64,000 nt of DNA from Oenanthe sinensis (taxonomy: Eukaryota > Streptophyta > Magnoliopsida > Apiales > Apiaceae): NCBI GenBank assembly GCA_028671895.1, contig CM053810.1, positions 27,569,501 through 27,633,500 of the forward strand, read 5' to 3'. The notes under the pieces were generated by a model. It was not told where the DNA came from, did not search any database, and was given only the letters and a program-made list of their open reading frames with translations. This document shows positions 11,598-23,420 of the stretch, in pieces (positions within the stretch are counted from its first letter, which is position 1; the number at the start of each line of letters is the position of its first letter). A program made the translations under genes and the position numbers.

Positions 11598-13950
11598 CAA
11601 ACATATATATATTAATCATAGTACTCAATTGCATAGATAAACATTATCAGGTATGACAATTATAATACTATTAATCTAACATATATATAGTAAGTAGATC
11701 AGATTTTATAGATAACCAAGCAATCATATTAGTAGGTTTCACATATTTTGCAGTACTCAGCTATGCATGCTAATTATATCTACACTTCATATCTTCATTG
11801 ATACAAACATGATATATTATCTTTATAAACAATAACCTCATAATTTTGACAAGTAGCATATTAAGAAATTCTCATGTTATCAAAATTAAGCAACTTTTTA
11901 ATTTTATTGAACCACATAAGTACCAAGAAATATTCTTAATAAATATGCATCAATTTAGACAGAAAAATTACATCATGCTTGTCTTAACAAGTAAAACAAT
12001 ATTCAGATAATCATGCAGATTGGCCGATAATATCACTAAGCATAGACATTTTAACACTTTGCAGGCATGCTTTTAAATCAGACAAGGCACTTTAAGCAAA
12101 TTTGCACACATTCATCACACAGTCCTCACTAAATTTATATAAAACAATAATGCAACAAAAAAATGATCCTATTAATGACCTGTTGGGCTGGGAACAGATC
12201 AAAGGCCAATCATGTTGTCCCGGGCAGTCCATACCCAAGAGGGTTTGGTGTGTCATGTGTGTTCTAGTCATTGTGAATTGCATTATTAATTAATCAACGA
12301 TAATTTTGTCATTAGCATGCAGCAAATAAAGATTAAAATTATCAGTCTTGATTACTAACTATTTGTTGACATCAAATTTCACAAAATTTCACAGGTTAAC
12401 ATATAAATGCCAGCAAATATAATGAAAGTATATACTTAGAGGCTTTAAGCAAGATTCACTCAGTTAACCAAATTAATTTATACAATTTAGTAGTCACCTA
12501 GACATCTCTTTGTATTTAATGACAAAATCTCATATAACAGTTAAATCACAGAGTGTTCATAGCCAACAAGTAAGATTTCAGATCACTGCTAATAGACACC
12601 CTATATCTTAACCAAATACCTCCAAATAAACCATAAAAATTATCATCACTTTGCAGAGCATTGAATTCAAATTTGAAAGATAAAATTGGTCATAGAAAGT
12701 TAACTAACTAATATAAGTTATTTTGACCAAATTTATGTGATCCAATAAGATTTTTCATGATGGAGCAATTTCTCAATGATGTTAGACTAATTAAGTTCAG
12801 AGAAACATACTCAATAATTATGCATGTGGATAGACACATAATTTCATGTGGAGAATTAAGACATGCATTGACAAATAAAATTTCAAGTTTGCAAATTACA
12901 GATACTCCATAGATTTGTAGATAAGACTGAAGGTGTACTTATCTAGACACATTTCCAGGCATGCTCTATTGTACAGAAAAATTGTAAGCAAGTACAGATC
13001 ACTTAGGCATAGTAAAATTCAAGAATCATGCATACACTTTTCTTACCAATCAGCAATTAAGATAAGTATTCATTTTGGCACAAGTTTACATATTAACAAC
13101 TGTAGACATGCACTGGCTAACTTAATAGGTGACATAAAAGCAGGTAACAATAAAGTTTAGCAACATAGCAGACAACTAATGTATAGCATGTTACAATATC
13201 ATAACATAAAAATGCATATGTTCTGACTGTGATCAGTTGGTTTGGGAATAGATCAGTGATTAATCAAGTTAATCAAAGTATTCCATTATCCAAGTGATTT
13301 AAGTGTGCAAACAAATGTCCTAAAAATGATGCATGTGTGCATGATAATAAATATATTTCATAATGCATTATTGTTATTATTGGCACACATTCTGAGTACT
13401 TATATTCATCACACAGGTCTGCAAACAATATTATAAAACACATAGGTCCAAAGCTACATACTGTGCTTAATAACCTTATCAGGGTAAAATTGTACTTAAT
13501 CATCTGGAACAAATCCATTCACAAGACAAAGTTTCTAAACTTCTGAAATGCAGATAAGAGACATCAGTAAACCAAGAGGTGAGAGTATACTCATGAACTG
13601 TCATGTAACAACATTAGTTATGATGCACAGATAATCAATTACTTGACCATTCATATCTCAGTTAACTAGTTAAGATCAAGAAATTTCATCAGTTCCTTAA
13701 TGATCAGATTTATGAATTACTACAAATACTCAAGATAAATGATTTTGACTCTGCAGAACAAATTATACTTTAAATTCATTCACATAAACATTTTACCAGT
13801 TATTAGGCTCACAAGATCAACAACACAAATCACAGATTAATCACATATAAGCATAAACTCATTCATCAACAATCCCAAACTCAATAAAACCACAGAGATT
13901 ACTCATGAAGATGAATTTATACCTTAGCTATGGCCCCCTTTGGACCATAG
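11598..13950. other. intergenic, no gene recognised
   Basis: AT-rich, low-coding sequence. Short words such as CAGGCATGC and GGGAACAGATCA / GGGAATAGATCA recur (near 12062 and 12955, 12190 and 13246), which hints at old diverged duplication or intron-like sequence. I see no domain on either strand; ORFs here are short and without composition bias. Confidence 0.5.
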
Positions 13951-13956
13951 ACTCAC

Positions 13957-14646
13957 CTGTATATACCCTTGCGGAGGGTGTATAAGCCAACAATTCCTTC
14001 TCCAATCAATTGCTTAATTTAACCTCACTTGTCTTCATCTTCTCATATTTCTACTTGCTTTCCTTGATAACCCTGCAAATAATTAATGTTAATATCACAT
14101 CTAAACTAATATAAACGCAATAGAACAATAATAGAAGCTGAGAAAGAGTTAAGATATGATATAGTCGTGAGCAATTGACACTTATTTCTACGACTATATC
14201 ATATATTTCCTGTTTTATTTCACCACATCACCACTTTGATTTTCAAATGATCGAGATTGAATTCAAATCGTACTAAGTTGAGGAAGTTCGAGTTGATTTG
14301 GTCAATCAAATCACTGAAGAGTGAACTAGGGATGAGAAATCCCTACATCAATCATTGATATCCCAAACAAACAATTGATCATGATCGAGAACACACCGAC
14401 TAGGGTTTCGATTGAGGAGGGTTTGAGATCGAATCGATCGATTTTGGACTGAAATTGTAACAAAAATGGTAGTAATCGAAAGCTTGAAGAGAGTAGAACA
14501 TGATTTCATCATCATTTCACACGAGAAATCTGTGAAATCGATTAAACTTGAGATGGGCAATTAGGGTTTCGAAATAGCAAAGGAACTGTACGGCTGATTT
14601 AGGCAGAAATGAGATAAAAATAGAATTTTATGTTCTATTTATATTT
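13957..14646 (-). ncRNA. candidate spliced minus-strand transcript (5' region and one exon)
   Basis: On the minus strand a TATA box (AAATATAAATAG, 14635-14646) is followed by a leader with two AAACCCTA telo-box-like motifs (about 14403 and 14568) and a 70-codon ORF at 14348-14560 of unknown type (MPISSLIDFTDFSCEMMM...). Further down a 116-bp segment, 13957-14072, is bounded by a good acceptor (TTATTTGCAG) and a consensus donor (CAG then GTGAGT). That exon is closed in all frames, so I read this as a non-coding or UTR-spliced gene, or the remains of one. No homology is recognised. Confidence 0.3.
14154..14204. other. perfect 15-bp inverted repeat
   Basis: ATATGATATAGTCGT (14154-14168) and its exact complement (14190-14204) are separated by 21 bases. 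It lies in the intron or leader of the candidate minus-strand transcript. It could form a short stem-loop or be the footprint of a small palindromic element. Confidence 0.8.
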
Positions 14647-15097
14647 TAGAGAAGAACGGCTAGGATTTAGATCCCAATTAATCTAATGGTTGGAAATTAA
14701 TCTTGCTAACAATTGAATTAAAATTGTGTATATATATATTGATAAGAATATATATTACAAGATTAATTTTATATTTTAATTACAATTAAATTGTAATCAA
14801 TTTATAAAATATTCTCTCATTTTTGTATATTATTTTATAATTTTAATTACAAGAGAGAATGCAATTAAATTTTATAAAATAATAATCAACCAAGAAATAC
14901 ATTTTCTAAATTTTGAAATTTATTTCTAAATTCCATAAATTTATTTTAAAAATAATTTTTGGGACAATTTAATTAACACTGACTATTTTCCCGAATTTTG
15001 AAATATAGAATATCCCAAGGCCAATCAATAGCTGTGTTAATTAAAATTATTTTATTGAGCTTAATTTCACAATAAAGCTTTAACAACTTATAATTAA

Positions 15098-15962
15098 GGC
15101 TTATTTACAATTTAAACCCTATGTTATTAACAATATACAATTCAAACCCTATGTTAATATATTTAGTAAATTTAACCCTACATTTTTTAACTATTTACAA
15201 TTAAAACCTTTTTTAAAATAACTACTAAAATTTTAAAATAATTAGTAAATTTAATCCTATGTTTTTTATATATGTACAATTGAAACCTTTTTTAAAATAA
15301 ATAGTAAATTTAACCCTACGTTTTAAAACATTTAGTAAATTTAACCTTGACCTTTTAATTTCGGAATAAAATAAATTTTATATCGAAAAAGAATTTTCGA
15401 GAATATATTCACCGAAGAGTATTTTTGAAAATAAATTAAATTCGGTGATGAACATTCATGAATATATTGAGCTGGAAGTGTGATGGCAACATGAAATAAT
15501 ATAAACACATATTAAAATTTTATTGAACATATATAATATATTATACATATAGATATATTAATATAGAAAAGAACATCTAAATATTCATTTTATAAGAAAA
15601 AAACCCTAATAATTGTAAATATCTATTATGTTTAGATAATATTTATACAAAAAAATTGACAATAGTGCATTTGACGAATATTTATTCAAAATTTTGTCGT
15701 AAAATTTATTTTATTCCGAAATTAAAAAGTCAAGGTTAAATTTACTAAATGTTTTAAAACGTAGGATTAAATTTACTATTTATTTTAAAAAAGGTTTCAA
15801 TTGTACATAGTTAAAAAACATAGGGTTAAATTTACTAATTATTTTAAAAAAGGTTTGAATTGTAAATAGTTAAAAAACGTAGGGTTAAATTTACTAAATA
15901 TATTAAAAGAGGGTTTGAATTTTATATTGTTAATAACACAGGGTTTAAATTACATTTAAGCC
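15098..15962. mobile_element. long-TIR Mutator-like foldback/MITE with 9-bp TSD
   Basis: The ends are inverted copies beginning GGCTTA (left GGCTTATTTACAATTTAAAC; right, complemented, GGCTTAAATGTAATTTAAAC). The inverted arms extend roughly 280 bp, to about 15380 and 15702. A perfect 9-bp duplication TATAATTAA flanks it (15089-15097 and 15963-15971), which is the Mutator-superfamily signature. Inside each arm a module of the type TTTAGTAAATTTAACCCTA + CRTTTTWAA recurs four or more times. No transposase ORF is present. Confidence 0.85.
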
Positions 15963-16088
15963 TATAATTAATGTCATTATTGACAAATCTTAATTTAACC
16001 TTGAAATCCGGTCAAATAATAACCTAAACTACAAGCGAAGCAAATTTCATTGAAAATTAATTCAACAAAATTAAAGACACTTAGTGTC

Positions 16089-16910
16089 TCACTTTGAAAA
16101 CTCAAGCATGCCTAACTCTAAACGGAGTTTGTTGAATCTTTCCGAGCTCAAAGGTTTTGTAAAAATATCGGCAATATTATGTTCAGTATCTATGTATACC
16201 ATCTTAATATTGCCCTTTGAGACATGGTCTCGTAGAAAATGATGTCGTATATCAATATGTTTTGATAATGAGTGCAACACAGAATTTTTACTCAAATTGA
16301 TTGCACTTACATTATCACATTGAATTGATACTACATCAAATTTCACAATATAGTCAGCTAGTGTTTGCTTCATCCAAAGGATTTGAGCACAACATTTTGC
16401 AGCTGCTATATATTCAGCTTCTATAGTGGATATGGACACATAATTTTGTTTATTATAAAATCAAGAAACTAGGCATCCACCAAGAAACTGACATGTACCA
16501 CTTGTGCTTTTTCTATCAATTAAGTGACCGGCATAATCCGAATCAGAGAAACACAACAAGTCAAATGGTTGTTCTTTCGGATACCATAGACCCATTTCAG
16601 TGGTTCCCTTGAGGTATCTAAACATCCGCTTTACAGTAACTACATGATATTCCTTAGGGTACACTTGAAAGTGGGCACACTTACACACACTAAATTGTAT
16701 GTCAGGCCTACTAGCAGTGATATAGAGAAGACTTCCGATCATTCCTCAATATTTCTTTGTATCCACAAAAATTCCACTAGGAACTTCCGTCATCTTTAAG
16801 GCAGGTGACATAGGGGAGTACTAATTGTTTTACAATTTTCCACATCAAATTTCTTAAGCATTTCTTTACAATATTTCGATTGTGAAATATGAATGCCTTC
16901 ATCAGATTGC
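16089..16910 (-). pseudogene. RT connection and RNase H of E3
   Basis: It contains GMIGSLLYITASRPDIQFS, the copia signature after RT, then CFSDSDYAG, a TIEAEYIAAAKCCAQ block, QCDNVSAINLS and HNIADIFTKPLSSERF. The RNase H acidic residues (Asp in DSDYAG, Glu in IEAEY, Asp in CDN) are all visible. A TGA at 16461-16463 replaces the codon before the YNKQNYVS block and another TGA precedes GMIGSLL. At least two frameshifts separate this piece from the RT core. Confidence 0.9.
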
Positions 16911-18137
16911 TTAATTTGCAACCCTAAAAAAATTTAATTCCCCCATCATGCTCATTTCAAATTCTTTACTCATAATATCTGAGAATTCCTTACATAGAGA
17001 TTCCTTGGTAGAACCAAAGATAATATCGTCTAAGTAAATTTGAACGAGCAGGATATCATCACCTTCATAATTCGTAAAGAGAGTGGTATCAACAACTCCT
17101 ATTTTGAAACCATTTTCAATTAGGAATTTGTTTAACCTCTCATACCAAGTTCTAGGAGCTTGCTTTAGTCCGTATAAAGCCTTGTATAATTTGTATACAT
17201 ACTCAGGATGTAAGTGATCTTCAGATTCTGGTGGTTGTCTTACATATACTTCTTCTTCTAAGACACCATTAAGGAAAACAGATTTAACATCCATTTGATA
17301 GACTTTGAAACCTTTATGACAAGCGTAGGCTAGAAACATTCGAATCGATTCAATTCGAGCTACGGGAGCATATGTTTCGTCAAAATCTATTCCTTTCATT
17401 TGAGTATAGCCTTGAGCAACTAAACGTGCTTTGTTTATTATCACTGTTCCACTTTCGTCTAATTTATTACGAAAGACCCATTTTGTTCCAACAATGGAAG
17501 TTTCAGAGGGATGTGAAACTAGTTTCCAAACTTTATTATGAGTGAATTGGTTTAAATCTTCTTGCATAGCAAAAATCCAATCCTCATCTAATAAAGCTTC
17601 CTTTGCGATTTTGGGTTCTATTTGTGATAGAAAGGCCATGTGACTCACAATGTTTTGAACTTGAGTACGAGTTTGAACGCCTTTAGTTAGATCCCCTAAA
17701 ACACAATCAATAGGATGATCTTTAAGCAACGATATTTCCATAGGCAATTCAAGTTCATTCTCAACTTTTTCAAGAGGATTCTTTAGAATTACCAGTCCAA
17801 GATTCATATCTCCAATTTGTCGAATAAAATTTTCAACATCACTTGGAATTTGACCATTTGAATCTGGTTCCTCCTCTATTAGATCTTTATACTTTGAGTT
17901 TGGTTTAGATTCATCGAATACTACATTCATTGATTCTTCCATAACCAAAGTATTAAGATTAAAAACTCGATAAGCTTTGCTATTACTAGAATATCCTAGA
18001 AAGACACCCTCACCAGATTTAGGGTCGAATTTAGTTAGATAATCTTTAGTATTCATAATATAGCACTTACTTCTAAAAACTTTGAAGTAGCTAAGCTTAG
18101 GAGTTTTTCCAAAATAAAGCTCATAAGGAGGCTTCAT
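16911..18137 (-). pseudogene. integrase C-terminus and RT core of E3 (408-codon open frame)
   Basis: The longest open stretch of E3. It starts in the integrase C-terminal region (PPYELYFGKTPKLSYFKVF, GVFLGYSSNSKAYRVFN), crosses a variable linker, and contains the RT blocks GTKWVFRNKLDESG, ARLVAQGYTQ, YQMDVKSVFLNG, ALYGLKQAPRTWY and the catalytic YLDD. It ends at MMGELNFF, where a shortened T-run near 16925-16935 breaks the frame. Confidence 0.92.
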
Positions 18138-18635
18138 TTTGATAGGTCATAGTAATACTTTATTAAGAACATGGCATGCAGTAGACATAGCTTCGGCCCA
18201 AAAATATTTTGGTCGACGATATTCATTAAGCATAGTCGCTTCCATTTCTTGTAACGTTCTATTTTTCCTTTCAACTACCCCATTTGATTGAGGTGTATAA
18301 GGAGCAGAAAAGTTATGAGTATTACCACACGCCTCACAAAAATCAACAAATTTTGCATTTTTAAACTCTTTTCCATGATCCGTCCTGATATAGATAATCG
18401 AGTTATTTTGTTGAATTTATATGCATTTGCAAAGAGCCACAAAAGATTCAAATGTGTCACTCTTTGACCTTAGGAACTCAGTCCACGTATAGCGAGAGTA
18501 GTCATCAACTACCATTAGGGTGTATTGACTTCCTCCTAGGCTTTGCACGGGAACAGGTCCAATAAGATCCATATGTAATAGCTCAAGTGGTCTAAATGTA
18601 GACACCGTGAATTTGGATTTATGAGTTGCTCTTAT
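18138..18635 (-). pseudogene. integrase catalytic core of E3
   Basis: LLHMDLIGPVPVQSLGG and VVDDYSRYTW carry the first catalytic Asp region; IRTDHGKEFKN carries the second; VVERKNRTLQEME carries the Glu. A stop near 18417-18419 and a frame change there split the core into two reading pieces. Confidence 0.87.
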
Positions 18636-19145
18636 TTATTTGCCAATTTCACAAGCTTCACATATGTGATCTTTAACAAAATTGAGTTTTGGTAATCCTC
18701 GTACATGTTCTTTCGAACATATAGTCTTAATGAGTTTCATGTTTATATAACCCAACCTTCGGTGCCATAACCATGAATCATAATTAAAGGATACTAAACA
18801 TACATTCTCATATTTGGTAGTGTCACACATATATACATTTTTGTTACGTGGACAATTTAAGGCTAGTCTCCTGTCTACATTGTAAATAGAACAATGTGTT
18901 GACCGGAAGACTACTTTGCAACCATTATCACATAGTTGACTTATTGAAAGAAACTTGTACTTTAGTCCTGTGACTAATTGTACATTTGTTATTTTAAAGC
19001 TTTCATTTCCAATATCCCCAATGCCAATAATGTCGCCTTTACTAATATCTCCAAAGGTTATACTTCCGGCGGCTACCTTTCTAATATTGTTCAATAATGA
19101 CTTATTACCGGTCATATGACATGAACATCCACTATCAAGATACAA
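18636..19145 (-). pseudogene. protease and integrase zinc domain of E3
   Basis: The N-terminus YLDSGCSCHMTGNKSLL is a copia aspartic protease active-site block with the DSG triad intact. It is followed by SITFGDISKGDIIGIGDIG and FLSISQLCDNGCKVVF. From about 18790 the zinc-binding segment WLWHRRLGYINMKLIKTI ... HICEACEIGK begins integrase. Open for 169 codons, ending at a TAA just after EIGK. Confidence 0.92.
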
Positions 19146-19228
19146 TACATCTTTTGTAGCAGTAAGGCATACCTATACAAAGGATTAGTTAAACCTTTTG
19201 GTACCCTTTTGTCTTAAGGGTCCTTGGG

Positions 19229-20471
19229 TTAGTACATCATAAGGCATATATGAACTGGCATGAACAAATCTAGGCATGGGATAAGCTTGCATATAATCAT
19301 ATATGTTTCTAGATGCTTCATTCCTAGTAGATATGTGATAAGGGTTTTTTCTAGGGGTATATTTGTTATATCTAGCATATTCATGATTCTTTCTGGGGGA
19401 AAGATGGTAATAATCGAATCTCCAGAGTTAACATTGACATTGTATTTCGAATTATTACTTCTAACATGAGCATTTGAAGTACTAGGGTAAGCATGATGAC
19501 TCATATTAACATGATGACTCGATCTAGAATGATAACTCGTATTCCTAGGCATATGTGCATTTATTTTACGAGTTTGACCATAATAGTTAGGATTTTGAGT
19601 CATAGAACCTTTTCTTGGTCCATAGGAGATTGGTTATTGATGATACCAAAACCTTGGTTGGTTTTGAACATTCACCTTAGAATCATTCTTCTTTTGAGAT
19701 ATTTTTTTCCATCTCTATTTCTAGAAGTTGATCATTTTGGAATCCACTTGTTCTTCCCCTTAAGTTCACCTTCTTTAGCTTTGCACAATAGACGAACATG
19801 TCCACTTACATTGCAATATATACACTTAGGTGTAGGTGATTTAAATGGAGTACTAATCGGAGGATTAGTTTTATGATATTCCTTTTTAGTAGGAGCTTTA
19901 TGCTCATAACCCAAGCCTTCTAGATTAAATGATTCCCTAGAGCCAAATACCATCCTTTCCAAAATAACATTGCTCTTAGTGAATTGTTTTAAGGTGGATT
20001 CGAGATATTCCTTTTCCTTAACCAAGTTATTAATCTTGTTAATTAGGAATCTCTCTTTATCCATAACTTGAGCCAAGAGCTTTTGATTTTCATCATTAAG
20101 CTTTTGATTTTCCAACTTCATCGTTTCTAATTCCGAGACAAGTCTTTGACGACTTTCGAATTCAACATTGATCTTGCCTTGAAGTTTGGAACAATCATTA
20201 TCTTTATTCATTAATTGAAGTTGGTAATCAAAGTCAAGCTCTTTAAGGCTTCATGAAGCTCTTCCTCTCTATCTCCTAAAAGAGATTTTTTGAGGTCATT
20301 TATACGTTTGCATCGTGAAGAATTCTCTTGAATCAATGATTCATTTTGAATTTTCAGATTTAAAAGCTCAACATGGATCTCACGATTGCATTCGTTTAAA
20401 TGAAGCTTATCATTCTCAATCTCTTCAGCTTGAATAATCAGAGACACATTTTCAACTTCAAGAGTGCGAAT
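19229..20471 (-). pseudogene. gag C-terminal coiled coil and second zinc knuckle, E3
   Basis: Two frames are used: 20211-20447 and, after a shift, 19732-20211. They encode heptad-rich sequence (SELETMKLENQKLNDENQK, NKINNLVKEKEYLESTLK) ending in a perfect CCHC motif CIYCNVSGHVRLLC and the basic KGKNKWIPK tail that precedes protease in Sireviruses. The 19229-19603 stretch is a Ser/His/Asn-rich linker before protease. Stops occur at the piece boundaries. Confidence 0.8.
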
Positions 20472-21995
20472 TTAGTCATCCTTTCCGTTCGTCTCAATTT
20501 TTAAGCTTTCATTTTGAGAGAGAATGTCAGTAATGTATTCCATGTCTTTGACATGTACGTCGGTCAAACTAGTGACCTCTTTTTGAAGCTCAAGACATAA
20601 ATCCTCATATTTATCTTTTTCGAATTTTGTTTTAACATAACTTCGATTCAATTCATCATAATCAATTTTCAAATTTTTGACCAAGTTTCTAAGCTCAGAA
20701 ATATCCATATTATAATGATCTACTTCGGACAAGTTAACATCACTACTATCACATGATGAAATCAAGATTGGTTTAGATATTACCTTTTGTAGAGAAGTGG
20801 AGCCTTCCGTTGGAGTAGCTTTATCTACGATTGCCATCAAAGCAAGGTTTATAGTTTCCTCGTTTTGTTCGGGAGCTTCCTCATCCTCGCTAAGATCCCA
20901 TCCATTTTCGGCTACAAGGATTTGTCCCTTAGATAAATTTGGACATTTCCTTTTAAAATGACCCGGTTGTTTACATTCAAAACAAAAAATCTCGGTTTCT
21001 TCAGGAACGGCCTCTTTAGGCTAAGGTGCATAATTACTCGTAAATTTCGAGTTATTATAAGCATTGTTTGCTTGTAATTGTTGCAGACCTTTGTCTTTAG
21101 CATAGCTCGTAGTAGGAACATTGCTCTTATAGTTCGGCCTACCTTTAGAGTTGAAAATTCATTGTTGGTTACCCGATTTAAGGAAGCCCTTTCCATATCA
21201 ATGAGCTTTACTTTGTAAAACATGACGGAGTTGTCTTGATAATAAAGCAATTTCATGCTCATCAAGATTTTCTAACTCTTCGTTTAAATCGTCGTCGTTT
21301 TCATTTTCATCGATAAGTATTTCCTTTAAGGCCATACTCTTTCTCTTCTCTTCAACTTTAGGAAAAGGTTTATCTGGAGCATTATCTTCTTCGTAAGCAC
21401 GAAGGTTGCCGAATAAACTATCGATGGAATATGCATTTAGATTATGCATTTCTTTTATAGTGGTAACATTAACTTTCCAACTCGGAGGTAAGGCTTTTAA
21501 GACCCTTCGATTTTTCTCATTAATAGAGTATACCTTTCCGAGTTGAGCAAGTTCACTGATAATACGAGTAAATCTTATTTCCATATCGATGATGGTTTCA
21601 CCCTTGAGGAGTTTAAAGTTCTCGTATTTTTGGATCAACGTATCCATCCGAGAGTCTTTAATATCCATGGTTCCCTCATAGGTGATAACCAATTTGTTCC
21701 ACATATCTTGTGCAGACTTGCAGTTATTAACACATTTGTATTCTTTTTCTGCAAGTGCATTAATTAAGACCATTTCCGCTTTAGCGGCTATGTTCATTAA
21801 CTCTTCCTCTTCACGGGTGTATTCACAAACTTTCTTTTCGATGACAATTTTGTCAACTACTTTTGTCGGAACTACAACACCGTCTTTGATAGCCATCCAC
21901 ACTTTGACACCTTGGGATTTAGCATAAATTCTAAATCTTATTTTCCAAGTAGCAAAGTTGGTGCCATCGAATTCGAACTCAAGAGACCTTCACCA
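20472..21995 (-). pseudogene. gag N-terminal half of E3
   Basis: The frame contains FEFDGTNFATWKIRF (about 21955-21995), then the UBN2-like gag core (CKSAQDMWNKLVITYEG, MEIRFTRIISELAQLGKVY, VLKALPPSWKVNVTTI), an acidic linker, and the first zinc knuckle CFECKQPGHFKRKC at about 20940-20985. In-frame stops lie at 21198-21200, near 21165 and near 21020. The original start codon is not visible because a stop precedes the FEFDG block. The stretch 20472-20840 is a coiled-coil continuation in the same frame. Confidence 0.85.
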
Positions 21996-22082
21996 CAACC
22001 AATGGTACTCAAATACGCCATAAAGATCTACTATTTGTTGCGTTCGTAGGCACTGAAAAAAGAACAGGGAACACGATTAAGA

Positions 22083-22099
22083 GCACTGCTCTAATACCA
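22083..22099 (-). other. primer binding site of E3
   Basis: On the minus strand TGGTATTAGAGCAGTGC begins two bases inside the LTR boundary at 22102. It matches the initiator-Met tRNA 3' end with T for C at the seventh base. Confidence 0.85.
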
Positions 22100-22489
22100 A
22101 CTGTTAGGCCCGAAATGGGGGGTATAAGCTAGAATGGGGGGGTTGAATAGCTTAATATCGTTTTAAAAATTGAGTTTGGCGTTTTAAAATTTTCTTTTCT
22201 CTTTTTAAAATATTATCAGTCAACTAGTAATATAAGTGCGAAAAATAAAAGCAGAGAAAAGAAATAGAGTACACAACAGAATTTTTATCCTGGTTTGCGA
22301 TGGCGCAATCCCCTAACGGATCCGCTCACCCCTAGTCCAGTCCTCGAGTCCCTCCTTGAACTCGAGATTTTGCACTATAAAAAGATGTACTCCTTATAGT
22401 GGCGAAGAAGCCTTTTACAAGACTTAGTATTTATCTTGGACCTTAACTACCCGTTAACCCCTCAAAATACAAAGCAAAACCTACTTGAT

Positions 22490-22700
22490 TTATCTTGGAG
22501 CGTAACTCCCCGTTACCTCCTCACAATCAAAGTAGAACCCCTACAAGCTGGTCTTAGAGCGTAACTCCCCGTTACCTCCTCACAGGCAAGTAGTACCCCT
22601 ACGAGCTGGTTTTAGAGCGTAACTCCTCGTTACCTCTTCACAGGCACGTAGTATCCCTTACGAACTTATCTTCGAGCATAACTTCCCCTTTACCTCCTCA
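22490..22700 (-). repeat. 59-60-bp tandem array with GTAAC...GTTAC palindrome, E3 LTR
   Basis: Successive units near 22502, 22561 and 22619 each contain GTAACTCCCCGTTAC or a one-base variant, an inverted repeat with a TCCCC core, and CAAGTAGTACCCCTAC further on. A flanking degenerate unit lies on either side. The paralogous array is at about 44675-44890. Confidence 0.85.
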
Positions 22701-23312
22701 AAGATACATAAAAATCTCTGCGTAGACTATGTTCCTCTACAACAATGTAGGTCTTAGATCTGGGTCTTAGATCTTGGGTCTTTCCTTTTCCTCACGGTGC
22801 AAAGACACCCAACTCCCCGTCGGCGTGTCTAGGACTTGGGTCTTAGAACAAGGATCACCTCATTTCACTTTCACTTCACTAACAAAGCCTAAACAACAAG
22901 TACTACGACTTTAATATCCCTGTTTCAGAAAAGAAAGGTGGTGGACTAGTATGTTTCAGTACTAGATCAAAGTGACAAACACATATATATAAAATAGCCA
23001 AAGCAATAATATATATATAAATGTGAGTCGGGGTAAGTCACCTAGAGACAAGGACGAACCACTCGAAAGGGCAAGTCACTTAGTCAAAAGGACGAACCAC
23101 ACGTTGTGTGTTAATGTGTATGCAAGAAATTAAGTGTGTATGCTAAAGTAAGGTGCGGAAATTAATGCGTATGAATGCGCGAAATTAAATGCGTATGCTA
23201 AAGTAAATTGCGATATGTACAACGTATGAATGCAATGCAAGCGCTTAATGTAAATATGATAAAGTAAAGTGCGATATGTAAAGCGTATGATGCAATGCAA
23301 GTACTGAATTTA

Positions 23313-23420
23313 AATATAAATATATATATATATATATATATTTATTTATTTATTTATTTATATTTATATATATATATTTATTTATTTATATTTATATATA
23401 TATATATAGTATATATATAT
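23313..23420. repeat. TA / TTTA microsatellite in the E3 LTR
   Basis: Runs of TA and TTTA units (ATATATATATTTATTTATTT). The homologous LTR at 45360-45420 lacks it, so it expanded only in this copy. Confidence 0.9.

Noticed and set aside
13920..13950. CAAAGGGGGCCATAG (minus strand) as the missing PPT of E3
   Set aside because: It is not purine-pure, is far from RNase H, and no TG LTR start follows; it reads better as intron sequence after a splice donor.
22490..22700. 59-60-bp tandem repeats as centromeric or satellite DNA
   Set aside because: Only a few units, and the same array is present at the same place in a second E3-family LTR, so it belongs to the LTR.
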